DNA of 64,000 nucleotides from Lindgomyces ingoldianus (lineage: Eukaryota > Ascomycota > Dothideomycetes > Pleosporales > Lindgomycetaceae), in the NCBI RefSeq assembly GCF_010093535.1, contig NW_022985203.1, positions 280,028 through 344,027 on the forward strand. Direction: 5' to 3'. Under the pieces are notes generated by a model. That model did not search any database, was not told the DNA's origin, and saw nothing but the letters and a program-made list of their open reading frames with translations. Position numbers and translations under genes: made by a program. This document shows, piece by piece, positions 48,138-58,983 of the stretch (positions are counted from its first letter, which is position 1; each line of letters opens with the position of its first letter).

Positions 48138-49187
48138 ATGTTTACTCCTGTTGAAACGAGCCTAGGAGCAGTCCTGCTCCACCAAGCCACGAGCGTTCTT
48201 CTCTTCCAGAATGGCTGTGTGCTGGGAGCATCGGGATTCCTGCGCCGGATACTCTCTGCGCCGACAAAAGGAATGGCTTCGTTCTTTGCTGGAATGGCAA
48301 TAAGTCTTTTGCCGTTAAAAATGTTCCTCCCTGAACTACTCCGAGCATATCCTCCAGTCCCAACCACAATACAAGCCGCTTTAGTGACCGTAGGCGTTGG
48401 CGCACTTGTTGGGTGGGGGACTAAAGTAAGCACTCTCTAAAGTAACCTAAATGTAGGCACTGATGAATGAAAGGCTTCCAATGGCTGCACCTCTGGCCAT
48501 ATGCTCTGTGGTCTATCTCGCCTCAGTGGCCGCTCGATTGTCGCCGTTTCAACTTTCTTCCCAGTTGCCATGATTACACACCATCTTGCACATCCATCTC
48601 TTCTCACAGACGTCTGTGAGGCTGGAGTGCCTTGCTACACCCCGACCTATCCGTCTACTGCAACTATAATATCGCTCGTTGTCTTGACTGCGGGAACCAT
48701 CTTAGCTGCTCAATTTCTACCGCCGCTCATCGACAGCTTTTCAGAGACAGACTGCAAATTCAATCCAGACGCACCGGCACGTCTCGCGACCCAATTCTTC
48801 TCTGGTCTGGAGTTCGCACTTGGCTTACACATCACTGGAATGGCATCTCCCGGCAAAGTGCTTTCCTTCCTCTCCTTCCCCAACCTCAAGGCTTGGGATC
48901 CCTCAATGGGCCTAGTCATAATTTTTGGCATCTTGCCCAATTTGATCGAAATTCAAGCAAAAGGGTTTACCCAACCTCCGTGCTTCAATGAGAAGTTCGA
49001 GTTGCCAAAGAAGACACTTAAGGATACCGACTGGAAGTTCGTTCTAGGCGCGGCCATCTTCGGTTTAGGTTGGGGATTGACGGGGACGTGTCCTGGTCCT
49101 GCGGTACTTCGGAGTTTCGCACAGCCGACTTGGGGTCTGCTGTGGATGAGCGGATTCTGGTTAGGAGGACAGGTCTGTGCGGATTGA
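48138..49187 (+). CDS. YeeE/YedE-family (DUF395) sulfur-compound transporter
   Basis: A multi-pass membrane protein of the YeeE/YedE (Sulf_transp) family, whose bacterial members import thiosulfate. Exons are 48138-48425 and 48474-49187, with a 48-nt intron (GTAAGC...AAAG), giving 333 residues. The start ATG 48138 matches the family's usual beginning (MFTPVETSLG); an ATG at 48039 in the same frame is less likely. Hydrophobic segments alternate throughout, about eight or nine. The signature loops with conserved Cys are present: NGCVLGASG (about 25), NGCTSGHMLCGLSRLSGRS (about 99) and GTCPGPAV (about 302). In the bacterial enzyme such Cys residues carry the sulfur compound through the membrane. 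Plasma-membrane location is likely but not shown. Neighbouring genes give no sulfur context. Confidence 0.9.
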
Positions 49188-49859
49188 GTTGCCGTCGGTG
49201 GTGGTTGCAGGCAGGAAACGCCTAGTTCTTCTCATTTCGTTTCTTCTGAATGATACCCAACTCATTAATTGAAGGCAATTGTCTCTATGGGGAATGAAAA
49301 CCGGGCACTTTTCACGCGCTCTACTATAATTTAAAGGCCATGAAGAACTCAACCAAAGAAGGAATATGATAGTAATTCATCCTTTGGAAGAGTATCCTGC
49401 CGATTAGTCGCTATGAATTTCCTTGGTGGCTATTGCCATGTCCATTGCGGCGAATATTTAGAAGCGTGGATGGAGGTTTGAGGAGTTGCTGAAGAGCATT
49501 AGGCATCTCGCGGCCTAAGTCATTCATTGCAAGATCTTTACTTAAATTATCTCCAAATGAGCCTCTTTAACCACCAGGTTGTTGTCTAAAGTCCTGTTGG
49601 CACGAACATCAGATCTACGACATTCTCACCTTCCTATATGGTGTCTGTCGGAGGCTCTTGTTGCAGCTCTCTATGCTGCAACTCATCCTTAGTGACGAAT
49701 TGGAAGTCACCAGAAAGTGATATTTGGAGCCGACTAGTCGTGACACATGGGTCTCCTTTCTATCTGCTTCACTACGGCCTTGTTGTGGGTATGGAGAGTG
49801 GTCCACCTAATCTTTCCTAGGTTAAATGAATGAACTTACACTTAATTTGGTGAGTGGTT
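49188..49859. other. Intergenic, no gene recognised
   Basis: About 670 bases hold the 3' flank of the transporter gene and the worn 5' side of the membrane-protein relic. Confidence 0.4.
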
Positions 49860-50724
49860 GCATCGACTGCTAAAGAAACTTGGATGGCTCTTTCTTGGTC
49901 TTCTTGCGCGAAATATTGTCGCTTTCACCGTCTGGTACCAACTCTAGGGGACCTGAGCATTCTTAAAAAGCTTGGTGATAGTTAAAGCTTCTAATGTAGG
50001 TCACACTCTATTACAATAAGCTCCACATTATGAAGAGAGTCCTTATCAGCATATAGTAATGAAAGATTGATGATGATCGTACATGCGGACTTTCTCATCA
50101 TGGGCAGTTTTCGCATCCGCACAGACGGTTCCCAAGCCATCGTCGCCTTCCTTCCGGACACGACACAGAGATCCTAACCTTCCAAGAATTCGGGAGTATT
50201 ATAGAAAGGAGACCCGGCTTTTTTCTGAATATCCCAGAGTCCCAGATAGAAGACAAGACCAAGCCAGACGATCTGGCGAAAACCTTCATCCTTTGGCAAT
50301 CTAGTGAGTTTTATTTGGCGTGTGTAGCTTGTTTGGCGCAGCCGCTCCCAACCAGTCTATTTGAGGTAAGCAATAGACCCGCCTTTAGGAGCATGTGGCT
50401 TATAAAATCAGCTTAACACTTGCGCACATTCTATATGCGCCGTATTGATATACAAATTATGGTGGAAGAACCCATTTGATGTCTACCAACCCACATTTGT
50501 ACGTCCTCTAATGCTACCGGACGTATGGAGTGAGCACAAGGCCGGGGAAAAGTTCTCGCTCACATCAGGGGAGCATCTTGAGGTAGGCTCAATAGGGAGA
50601 GTACCCGGTTGTACCGCAATAGAGAGGTCGGTTGACTTTCTTCTGAGGAGCTTTAGATTACCAAAAGTCTCAGTGTACTCAATCTGGGATATTTTTCATT
50701 TATTCGGCATGCTTTACTATTGAT
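49860..50724 (+). pseudogene. Relic of a fungal multi-pass membrane protein family
   Basis: Pieces in order match an unnamed fungal membrane-protein family that I know by its motifs rather than by a function. WLFLGLLARNIVAFTVWYQL (about 49880) is followed by TAG and TGA in frame. HADFLIMGSFRI (about 50079) matches the family's HAxxxxMGGFxI. A frame slip near 50155 leads to ILTFQEFGSIIERRPGFFLN and ESQIEDKTKPDDLAKTFILW (50170-50310), the family's DKSKAD-LAK segment. CLAQPLPTSLFE ends at a donor GTAAGC (50366). After it LTLAHIL is thrown out of frame by two extra bases near 50434, before IYKLWWKNPFDVYQPTF. At least two stops and two frameshifts make it non-functional. Confidence 0.65.
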
Positions 50725-51512
50725 GGCTTGTCTTACCATGGACATCAATTTTCCAACCCGTACCAGATGGGTGCATATGATTTTAGTATGGCGTGCAACC
50801 GCAGCTAGTGCTTTCTCATACGTTTTTGCCAAAGCTTGTCTATTCATCGAGGGATTTAGAGCACTCTCCCATACTCCATAATTTAAGTGGAAGTGAAGTT
50901 ATATTTGATAAATAAATATTAATGAGTAAGGTATCTAGCCTAGGAGAGGACTCTCTATATCCTACCTTCCTAATTCTAGAATAAAGAACCTATTGAGCCA
51001 AACACATGTTTAGAGTCAAGGTCAATGAAAGGAATAAATGAATCGTCAGTCTGAATAGTAAGACAAATTACAGATGAGCCCAACCTCGAGTCCTGTATAT
51101 CTCCTGGGAAATAAAGTTATGTTGCAATGGACGCTCGAGCTGCAGCTTGCCCGGAAAGGCTGAGGCTGAAGCCTTGAGCTGAAAATGCAGGCCCTTACAA
51201 TTACCCAGCCCTCTCTAGACTGAGGAAGCTCCCACCTTCACAACTCCGCCAGCAATAATCATGCGTTTTATCAATACCTTAATAATGTTACTAGAGTATT
51301 TCATTTCTCCTTTCGCACACCTGAGGCGATGGTGAGAGCAATTTGATGATATCAATAAGCCTTACGACAGCTTATGCCTGGTTATGATAAGAGTTTGGGT
51401 TGCTGCAAATAAGCAGTTAAAGAAAACTTCGAGTATGCGAATATAGAGACATGTTGCATATAACAATGTCCCCCCAACTAACAAATCCCTTCATAAGTGG
51501 GTATAATTGCCG
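50725..51512. other. Intergenic, contains one copy of a dispersed repeat
   Basis: No gene was seen. A segment at about 51058-51180 resembles 57960-58065 (listed as a repeat). Confidence 0.45.
51058..51180 (+). repeat. Dispersed repeat, copy 1
   Basis: It begins AGACAAATTACAGATGAGCC and is about 82 percent identical over the first 40 bases to the copy at 57960. A second similar block near the far end contains AAGGCTGA. The class is unknown; an old LTR or MITE is possible. Confidence 0.55.
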
Positions 51513-54500
51513 TCATAAAACGGTAGGCTTGATGTTGGGATAGGCACCATAATTGAGGAGAAGTCTTGCGTTCTCAGTCCACCCCCTTGCATCTGTAATC
51601 CCTTGGCTATCACCTCGACGTTCTAGTTGTTTGAGACCCCATGCCAGGAAGCACTGCCAGGTGCTTGAGCCTGCCTGCGCATACCAGTAGTCTTCACCAT
51701 CTTCATACACCTCGTTTGGGTCTGCTCCTCTCCTTAACAGCAACTCAGCCGTCCCTGGGTCTGACTAATCAACGCCAAGGTAATTGTTGTAGGTATATTG
51801 AAGCATTGTGTGTAGCAATTCAGGGACGAATATGTAGGGAAGAAGCCCCCTTCCCTTTTTATGTGCGAGTTGGTAGCCTTCGTTTTCGAACTTATGCTTC
51901 AGATACCTTGTCAGGCTCCCCTGCACAGCAAGCGCCATGAAATCGGTTCTCCATTCATAATTCTTGCCACCACTTTCTTGTGGCTCCCACACTGACCAAT
52001 GGTAGCCCTGTTTCTTCCACCTAGGAGAGTCGCTTTCATGAAAAGGTGGCTCTGTTGGAGATTTCGCGCGCATACCAGAGAGTCCATACAGTTGAATTTA
52101 AACTATCAAGAATCCCCGGCTGAGGTGTTCCGGTGGTTTTCTATGCTTGGCCGGCAAAATATATTGCCTCTTTAATCGTCTTCCATACCTCTGTAACGTC
52201 TGAGACAAAGCCAGTAAATTTCAGCTTAAGGAGACAACCGCTCAACATAGACCTGTTCGCATCAAATTTTGGTCTGTCTTGTATGGGCAAGAGGAGGCTC
52301 CAGTTTTCTTCTTGGAGCACGAAGTCTTTGGCAGTCTGGTGAAGGAATTGGATGACTCTGCCATGGCCACTCCAGGCTGTAGCCGATTTCTTCAGGGGTT
52401 CATCTTCCTCTGACTCAACTGACTTAGGGCGTTGTGGTTCTAGAAGCCCCGCGCATCGGCTCACTAGGCGATCTTCCATGTCTCAAATTCGCCATTCGAT
52501 TTCAGACTGAGACAGTCTCATAATAGGTGACTTGAAGACTGTGTCTAGGTCTTCTCCTTCTCCGAGTGACAGATAATACGCATCTATTTTGCTTCTCGCA
52601 GCAAGGAAAATCTTGAAAAGACGGTTTCCTTGTTCGAGGTCCGACATATCGAGATCTTGGAGCATTCGCATGTAGAGTCCATCATTGCCTCCAAGTTCCT
52701 CTGGAATATCTCTTAATTTTCGCTGCAGATCTTTGACTCTATCGCGCTTCAGAATACCTCGAAGGAGGATGTTGGCGATGATTTTAACCCATAGGAAAAC
52801 CCCAGATGCTTTGTCAACTATCTCTTTGCCTAATGCGAGCCCCCCATCAGGATGGGCATTCTTAAGCCGAATCATCTTTTTGTCATTACCCAACCGAACA
52901 TTCATGTATACTAGTATATCCTGATACGTGAGCTGTGGCAGTTTAATATGTGGGAAAGTTTCGAATGCGTCTTGGAAAATCAGCAGTGGCCGACTTGATA
53001 TGCATAGTTTTACATTGGATGCTTTAGCGGCTTTCTCAATTAGGGCGGCAATCTCTTCATGCCCTTCCTCGATCATCTTGGAGCTCGCGGGGCTCGGTCC
53101 CTGTTGCTCAAGTATGCTGACTTGAAGAGACTGGCGAAGGGTGCGATATTCATCTGGCCTGTCTACAAACAGGCACAGCTTTAGGTCAGCAGGCTTTCTC
53201 TCTAGTAAGTTCTTGAATGCGGTAGTCAAGTCAGGCCATGTCCAACCATCCTTCATCCTTGACCTATACCACCCAGGAGTTGCGCCCATACTTTTGCCGG
53301 TAATTATGGGCGCTAGGTCCGGTTTGTTTCGAATAGCTTGATGCAAGATTGATCTTAACAATCCCTCTTGTGACTTCTGGAGCACCGATAGCCCACGTTC
53401 GAAGAAATAGAACCCCATAGTTAGGTACGGTATCCCGTTTGCCCAAATATAGAGGTGCTCTCGGAGGTGCGGGTGATTGGATAGGAATTTCATAAGTGTT
53501 GACTTGCCAGAGCCAGCATTTTCACTAAGGGTGTGAGCGTTGACTTCTTCGGTTGCGTACATGGCGTACATTAACTAAAAAATCTTCTCATTGTTTTGAA
53601 GACATTCAACAAAGGGCGATGGACGAGAGCCCCCACCATAGTTAGGAATCGGCGGAAGAAGCCACTCGAATGTCTTAGCATGAGTCTTGTCAATATTCTC
53701 TTCTCGGTCGTACATTTCCGGGAACGCAAGACTGTCAAGAAGAGTTCCATATTGTTCTATTACAGGTACGTTAGCCCTGAAAATTTGTTTTGACACATTG
53801 CAGATACTGTCCCAGGATATCAATAGTGTATACACTTGTCTTACCACTACTTGAGGCGCCTCTGTAAATTTTCAAATTTTGGACCAGATGTCAGTGTATC
53901 ATCTCTGCCAGGTTGTTGCTGTTTTGAGCGGTAAGGCTGTCATATCGACAGTTTCGAAAGGACTTTATAATGCATCGAAGAACCCTGAAGCAGTGGCATA
54001 TAAGTGCAAACAGACTGATATTCTAGTACAGTATACGTTTGATAGTCGTTGCTACGAGACCGCAAAGCCTCTTCGACAGGGAATCTACTCTCATGCCTCC
54101 TCAACTTCAAAATATCCCCCTGAACTTGAGGCTTGCGGAGATGTGGATTCAAAGTGTGCACTTTGACTAGAGCTGGCCTGCGTCATGAGGGGAGGATATT
54201 GAATTCCGATCTGCCGGTCATCGTTTCTAATAGGCTGCTTACCTTGGGCTACCTCCCTGGCGGCCTGGCGAGTAAAATCGAGGATATGATCTGAAACTCG
54301 CTGGTAACCAATGCTTTTGCGGTCTCCAAATTTGCACATGTTCATGTGGTCCTCCGGTACTGTACTAGTTCGCACAAGAAACCCACCCAACTCTGCTGAA
54401 TACTGCGGAATTATTTGTTGTATTGTGAGTCGGGCCAATTATTGAAGTTTCTAAAACTGACTATTCCAATCGCTGCTAGTTTCTCTTCCGAAATGCAAGC

Positions 54501-54790
54501 AATCGATATGGTGCTACTGATGGAGCTAAATGACCTGCGCTGCCTTTCCAGGATGTCCGGCTCCTCTTCTAGCAGTTTTATCAACTTGTCGTTGGGGCGT
54601 TGTAAAGCCAGTTTGGCAGCGTTGGCAGCCAGGTGACCAAGGGTAATTTTGCCGCTTCCTCGGTGGGGAGTTCCTAGGAACACCTCTGTGGGGAATTAGC
54701 TTCGCATATGGGATGAACGGCGACACGCAGTGCTAGGAAGTGAGTCAGCTAGCAATACCTAGGGTGTTTCGGTATATTTTGGAGTCTATC
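51513..54790 (-). pseudogene. NACHT STAND (NLR) pseudogene with partial alpha/beta-hydrolase N-domain
   Basis: The minus strand reads, in order: FLGTPHRGSGK (54680), the second half of a SERAC1/DUF676-like hydrolase domain; VPEDHMNMCKFG (54320); the linker LLDSLAFPEMYDREENIDKT (53740); a worn Walker A, ENAGSGKST, with Glu in place of the first Gly (53520); a worn Walker B, LFVDRPDEY (53160); SRPLLIFQDAFE; the post-NACHT helices SRCAGLLE and QFLHQTAKDFV (52300-52440); and ankyrin-like LLLRRGADPN and LLLNYGAYPN (51520-51740). In-frame stops are TGA 52483, TAG 52141 and TAG 51765. TAG at 53575 may be a stop or lie at an intron 53525-53575. The hydrolase part before GTPHRG, with the nucleophile, is missing; upstream lies AT-rich retroelement DNA. 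The gene appears dead and 5'-truncated. Confidence 0.85.
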
Positions 54791-54859
54791 AAGAATCATC
54801 TTTCAGATCTTAAGCCTCTACCGGATAAGTCTCTGAATTTTTCGAAATATTCCAAAGCA

Positions 54860-55685
54860 CCCGGAACTTATACTATTTATAAAGTAAATATTATAAAATA
54901 TTTTTTTATTATTTAATTAATTAATGTAGCTGTTATAAAAGAAAATGTAATCTAAGTATAAAATATTATTAGAGTAGACTATTCACTTATATAGACTGCT
55001 TACTTATAATATATGTTATAGTTATGCTATAAAGTGTACTATTACATTTTAAGTATGTATAGTTTTAAAGACTTTATAAATTACTATAGTTAATAGCTTA
55101 AATGCTTAAAATGTAGTGTTTTTAGATTACTTAAAAGGTTAAAAGTATTCAACTTTTTTATTAGTATGTTAAAATATAATTAGTAGATACATTATTAATT
55201 AAAGCATAAAGTGCTAAGATTTGTTAGGGTAGACTGTTTGCTTATGTAGACCGCTTACTTGCGAAATATGTTAGCTAAAAAGTAGGTGTAAGTAAGATAG
55301 AATAGAACTATTAAGGCTTATTAGCACCCTTTGCGCTAGCCTGCGCTAGAATAGCTTAGAATGTACTTATTTTAAAAAGTTTAGAATCTTCTAAATTCTA
55401 ACCCATAGAAAGAGCAAAGGTGTAAAAGAGATAGACTTCTAGAACAGTTAGACCCTATATATACTATCCTAACTGCCATCTCGCTTTTACCTTTACTTCT
55501 ACCCTGTACTTGTACTTCACCTTTACCTAATAACCCTAGGTCGCTTTTAACTAAACTTGTATTAAATTAACTAAAATAGGCAGGAGCAAGTTCTTAGGGC
55601 ATCATATAACAATTTATTGTGCTACCTTAGCCTATTATCATCTCTTCTACCCTCTAGGTTGTAGGACTACTATGAAGGGGGATAA
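54860..55685 (+). mobile_element. RIP-eroded retroelement interior
   Basis: AT-rich sequence, full of TpA and without reading frames, leads into a purine tract (GAAGGGGGATAA, ending at 55685) that abuts the LTR. A polypurine tract placed just before an LTR is the hallmark of the 3' end of a retrotransposon. Protein traces are gone. Confidence 0.6.
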
Positions 55686-55816
55686 TGTAAGGCCGGATGT
55701 CCCAGAACGGGCCAGTATGGCCTCACCTGGCCTGTTTGTAGGTCACATGACCTATGCTCTGTATATAAGCACAAATCCTAACAAGCGAGGCTTAGCAGCG
55801 ATTCGCCTCTCTTACA
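55686..55816 (+). mobile_element. 3' LTR of a retrotransposon
   Basis: A 131-bp unit starting TGTAAG and ending CTTACA, so with TG...CA ends and 6-bp inverted tips. It has a TATATAAG box at about 55760 in the plus orientation. A polypurine tract lies at its left edge. The flanking five bases (GATAA and ATACA) are not a duplication, which fits a 3' LTR of a longer element rather than a solo LTR. Ty3/gypsy type is likely but unproven. Confidence 0.7.
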
Positions 55817-56760
55817 ATACACTCCTATCACTTTAAGACCTTGCTCTCAGTGCTATCCGTGCTACCTACTTTCCCATCTTTACTTCTGAGGTCTAGTCTT
55901 CTTTGTAGGCGAAATTCTACTCTTGCATACAAAAGCTTTGGGAGGGAGAGCGCTCGTTCTTTGGGAACCATTTGGCAATTGTTATGGAAGTCTAGAAAAA
56001 TCGACTGTGGTAACTCCCAAGATTGGAAACAAAGCAAGCTCTCGTGATTGTGACGGGAGCCCGCTGGCTTTTTCTTTCTTACTCTCAGTGTATTCTTGAA
56101 CTAGCCATTTCTAGACGACAGCACTCAGCTAGGCTCTCTTAGACATTGTCCGATATGTCGAGCACAAATCTCCCATTACGAACGCAATCGCGCGTTCTAG
56201 GGTTGAGATTTGATTCGGAGAACCAGGTCGCTTGTATCCTTGGAGCACAGTTGAAGATGACACGTGGATTTAATGAAGGGTCAAGGTGTGCGGCGAAGTT
56301 GATGAAGAGAATGTTTTTCTCCGCATCAGCCTCGGCTTCGAGTACACTCTTATACTTAAATGGGAGCCGTGACTCGTGCATGCCAGGAAATTCCCAATCC
56401 CACGAACATTTGAAAAAATTCCGCAAGGGTGTGATAGAAATGAAATCGTATCTAACGGCTTCGGCCGCCGGGTTTCCAGAAGCTAGGTAATTGTCTCGTG
56501 GATGATTGGTGGAATGAGCAACTAACTTAGGTAGTTTGCATGCTCTCCGTTTCGCATGCGGCAAGGCGTCTCTCCACGAGATCATTGTGCAAATGATGGA
56601 GCATCCATGCATTCGATCAATCAATTACTAGGTTGTGGGCTTCTGTAACCTCTAGAAATATTCCTTCCATAGCATATACGTTTTTCTTTGCAGTATTCTT
56701 GAACTACTGGCTTTCTTGATTGATTCTACAATACCGCATGTCGAGATTTTAGAACTAACA
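55817..56760. other. Intergenic; weak minus-strand frame
   Basis: A minus-strand frame at 56139-56612 (ATG 56612, about 157 residues, containing HLDPSLNPRVIFNCAPRIQA) has a partly protein-like composition. It has no family that I recognise and no support from neighbours. The rest is LTR flank and the promoter of the LPMO gene. Confidence 0.4.
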
Positions 56761-57782
56761 ATGGTCAACTTCTTGTATTCTACGCTCGCAATCAGCGCCC
56801 TCACTAATGTCGCCTCAGCACATGGATTCTTACAGACAGTAATAGTCAACGGCATCAACTATACAGGGTGGCAGGTTTTTTCCGACCCATTCGTTACCCC
56901 TATTCCAACAAGATATACCCGACGTTATCAAAACAACGGACCAGTTCCTGACTTTACGACCAAGAACATCACGTGAGCTACTCCTTCATGCGCTCTCTCT
57001 TGTGTAAATGATCAAACTGACCGAGGCTCTTAGTTGTAACGTCGGGTCGAACGATGGCAGCATAGTTCCCAATATTCCGGTACAACCGGGAGATAAGATG
57101 TGCCTCTTATCACCCGAGTTCCTCTCCTTCTCTATGCTGACTTCTCGCAGTAAACTTCAGTGGGATCAGTGGGGTTCCAGTCATTCTGGTCCCGTTATGA
57201 ACTACCTTGCGAAATGCACAGGTAGCTGCAAGTCTTTCAAAGGTGACAGCGGCAATGTCTGGGTAAAGATCGATCAGATGGCATATGACAAGTCGAAGAA
57301 CCCGCCGTGGGGATCTGATATGCTCGCCAAGCAAGGAGCTTCTTGGACGATTACTGTGCCCCGTAATCTTGCACCGGGAGAGTACGTGCTTCGGCACGAA
57401 ATATTAGGCTTGCATGTCGCAGGGCAAAGAATGGGTGCACAATTTTACCCGTAAGTCTAGCTCCCAGTAGTGTCCTTTCGAAGAGGTAAAGGAGCAAATA
57501 GCTGATACGCGCCCGAAGATCCTGTTCTCAATTGACAGTGTCTGGGAGTGGAACTCAACAGCTCCCGTCTGGTGTTGCTTTGCCGGGGGCATATAATCCT
57601 GACGATACTAAAGGTGTAAGTGAACCTACTCCAACGTAGGATTCGTGATTCACTCCACTAATTGTTGCCTTCTTCGTCAGGTACTAGTTCAGCTCTGGCA
57701 GGTTAATGCAGGCCAAGTTGAGTATGTTGCTCCAGGTGGAAGTGTCTGGTCTGGTGCAGCTCCGAACGTGAACGGCGCTTAA
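56761..57782 (+). CDS. AA9 lytic polysaccharide monooxygenase
   Basis: A secreted copper enzyme that cleaves cellulose or hemicellulose oxidatively. Exons are 56761-56972, 57034-57099, 57151-57450, 57519-57615 and 57681-57782, giving 258 residues. The signal peptide MVNFLYSTLAISALTNVASA ends before HGF, which makes His1 of the copper brace the mature N-terminus. The second His is in SSHSGPVMNYLAKC (about residue 112). The core motif LRHEILGLHVAG (about 180) and the axial Tyr in GAQFYPSC (about 197) are present. There is no cellulose-binding module: the protein ends soon after the catalytic domain (SGAAPNVNGA). The intron 57100-57150 is 51 nt without a stop, so a read-through frame exists. Its exact boundaries restore the GDK-IKLQW sequence. 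Confidence 0.93.
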
Positions 57783-58983
57783 GTTCATAACCTTTCCTGT
57801 TCTCCTTCACAGCGATGGACATCGGGCATTGATAATGGTATGTTGGGGCAGCCAAGAATGTATGGGGTCTTGTGGCACAGTTGCCCTAGTAGACCATTAG
57901 AACCAGCGCATGAGCAAGGCTCTTAGAGAGTGAAAGAAATCTTAAGTTGTCTGGCTTACATAGAAGACAAATCCCAGAGGAACCCAACCTCGGGTCCTAT
58001 ATTTGTGATAAAATGATGCTGGAGTAGTCTGTCCGACAAGGCTGAAGTTGACGCCCTTGGCTTAGTAAGTCAGCACACCAGCGACTCAGCCATACGAAAT
58101 CGACATGCCTCACCCAAAATCCCTGTCTATCCACCGAAACAGCAGAATTTGGTTTCGAAAGCGCATAGATAGACACATGGTGTATCTTAGAATATTGCTC
58201 TCCGTGATAATTTCTTACGAAATAGTTGCATTTCCCCTGGAAACAACGCATTTCATTAACATAAGCAATTGTAGCTCCACCGCCATTAAGTTAGCATATA
58301 TCAGCGCTAGGTGCTGCTAGGCACATGAACCTTTTGAAATTATGTTCTCTCCCATTAAAGTTCATCATCTTTCACTTTAACAAACCAACTCAAACATCAA
58401 AAATTCTCAAGTCTCTAACTACAGAAGAGGGGCTTGCGTCCTGTCAAATGAGCAATCTCGACAACAGTCGCAACGACATCCGAAGCCATCGTAGCTGTCG
58501 CCGGTCGTTGAACAGTTCGGCTACGTCCCACCTCATTTGTGGCGAGTATTGTACGAATATTGCTATCGAAGTCTCGGATCACGACTGCGTCGGCTGGGTT
58601 GTCGAAAACACGGAATCAACTAGACACGCCTAAAGTCAACCTCTTTCTTGACAACACGAGTTTGTGCCTTCGGTTGGTGGGGAATTATAGATATCGGCAG
58701 CACGATGGGGACGATGAGGACGAGTAAATAACCATATATGGCTTATCACTGAGGTAAAGCTTCGATGGGCAGCTCTCTCGGCGAAGAGTCTTTTGACATG
58801 ATTAAATATTATATTAGGAACGACTTTGAGCCTGGACTCCGCATTTGCTATATGCGAAGTGCACCACTGGTGCGTTCACGTGATTTAGCGAAAATATTGG
58901 CACGGCCAAGGCGGTGAAGAGCGTCAGAATCCAAATTTCTTGAACCCATCGACCTCATCTTTGGCTTAGCGTCCTCAACTACA
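57783..58983. other. Intergenic, 1.2 kb, contains one copy of a dispersed repeat
   Basis: No gene was recognised. The short frames at 58325-58727 overlap in different frames without a family. The last part is the promoter of the UTP7 gene. Confidence 0.45.
57960..58065 (+). repeat. Dispersed repeat, copy 2
   Basis: It begins near AGACAAATCCCAGAGGAACC and pairs with 51058-51180 in the same orientation. The two copies flank the NLR pseudogene, the LTR remnant and the LPMO gene. Confidence 0.55.
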
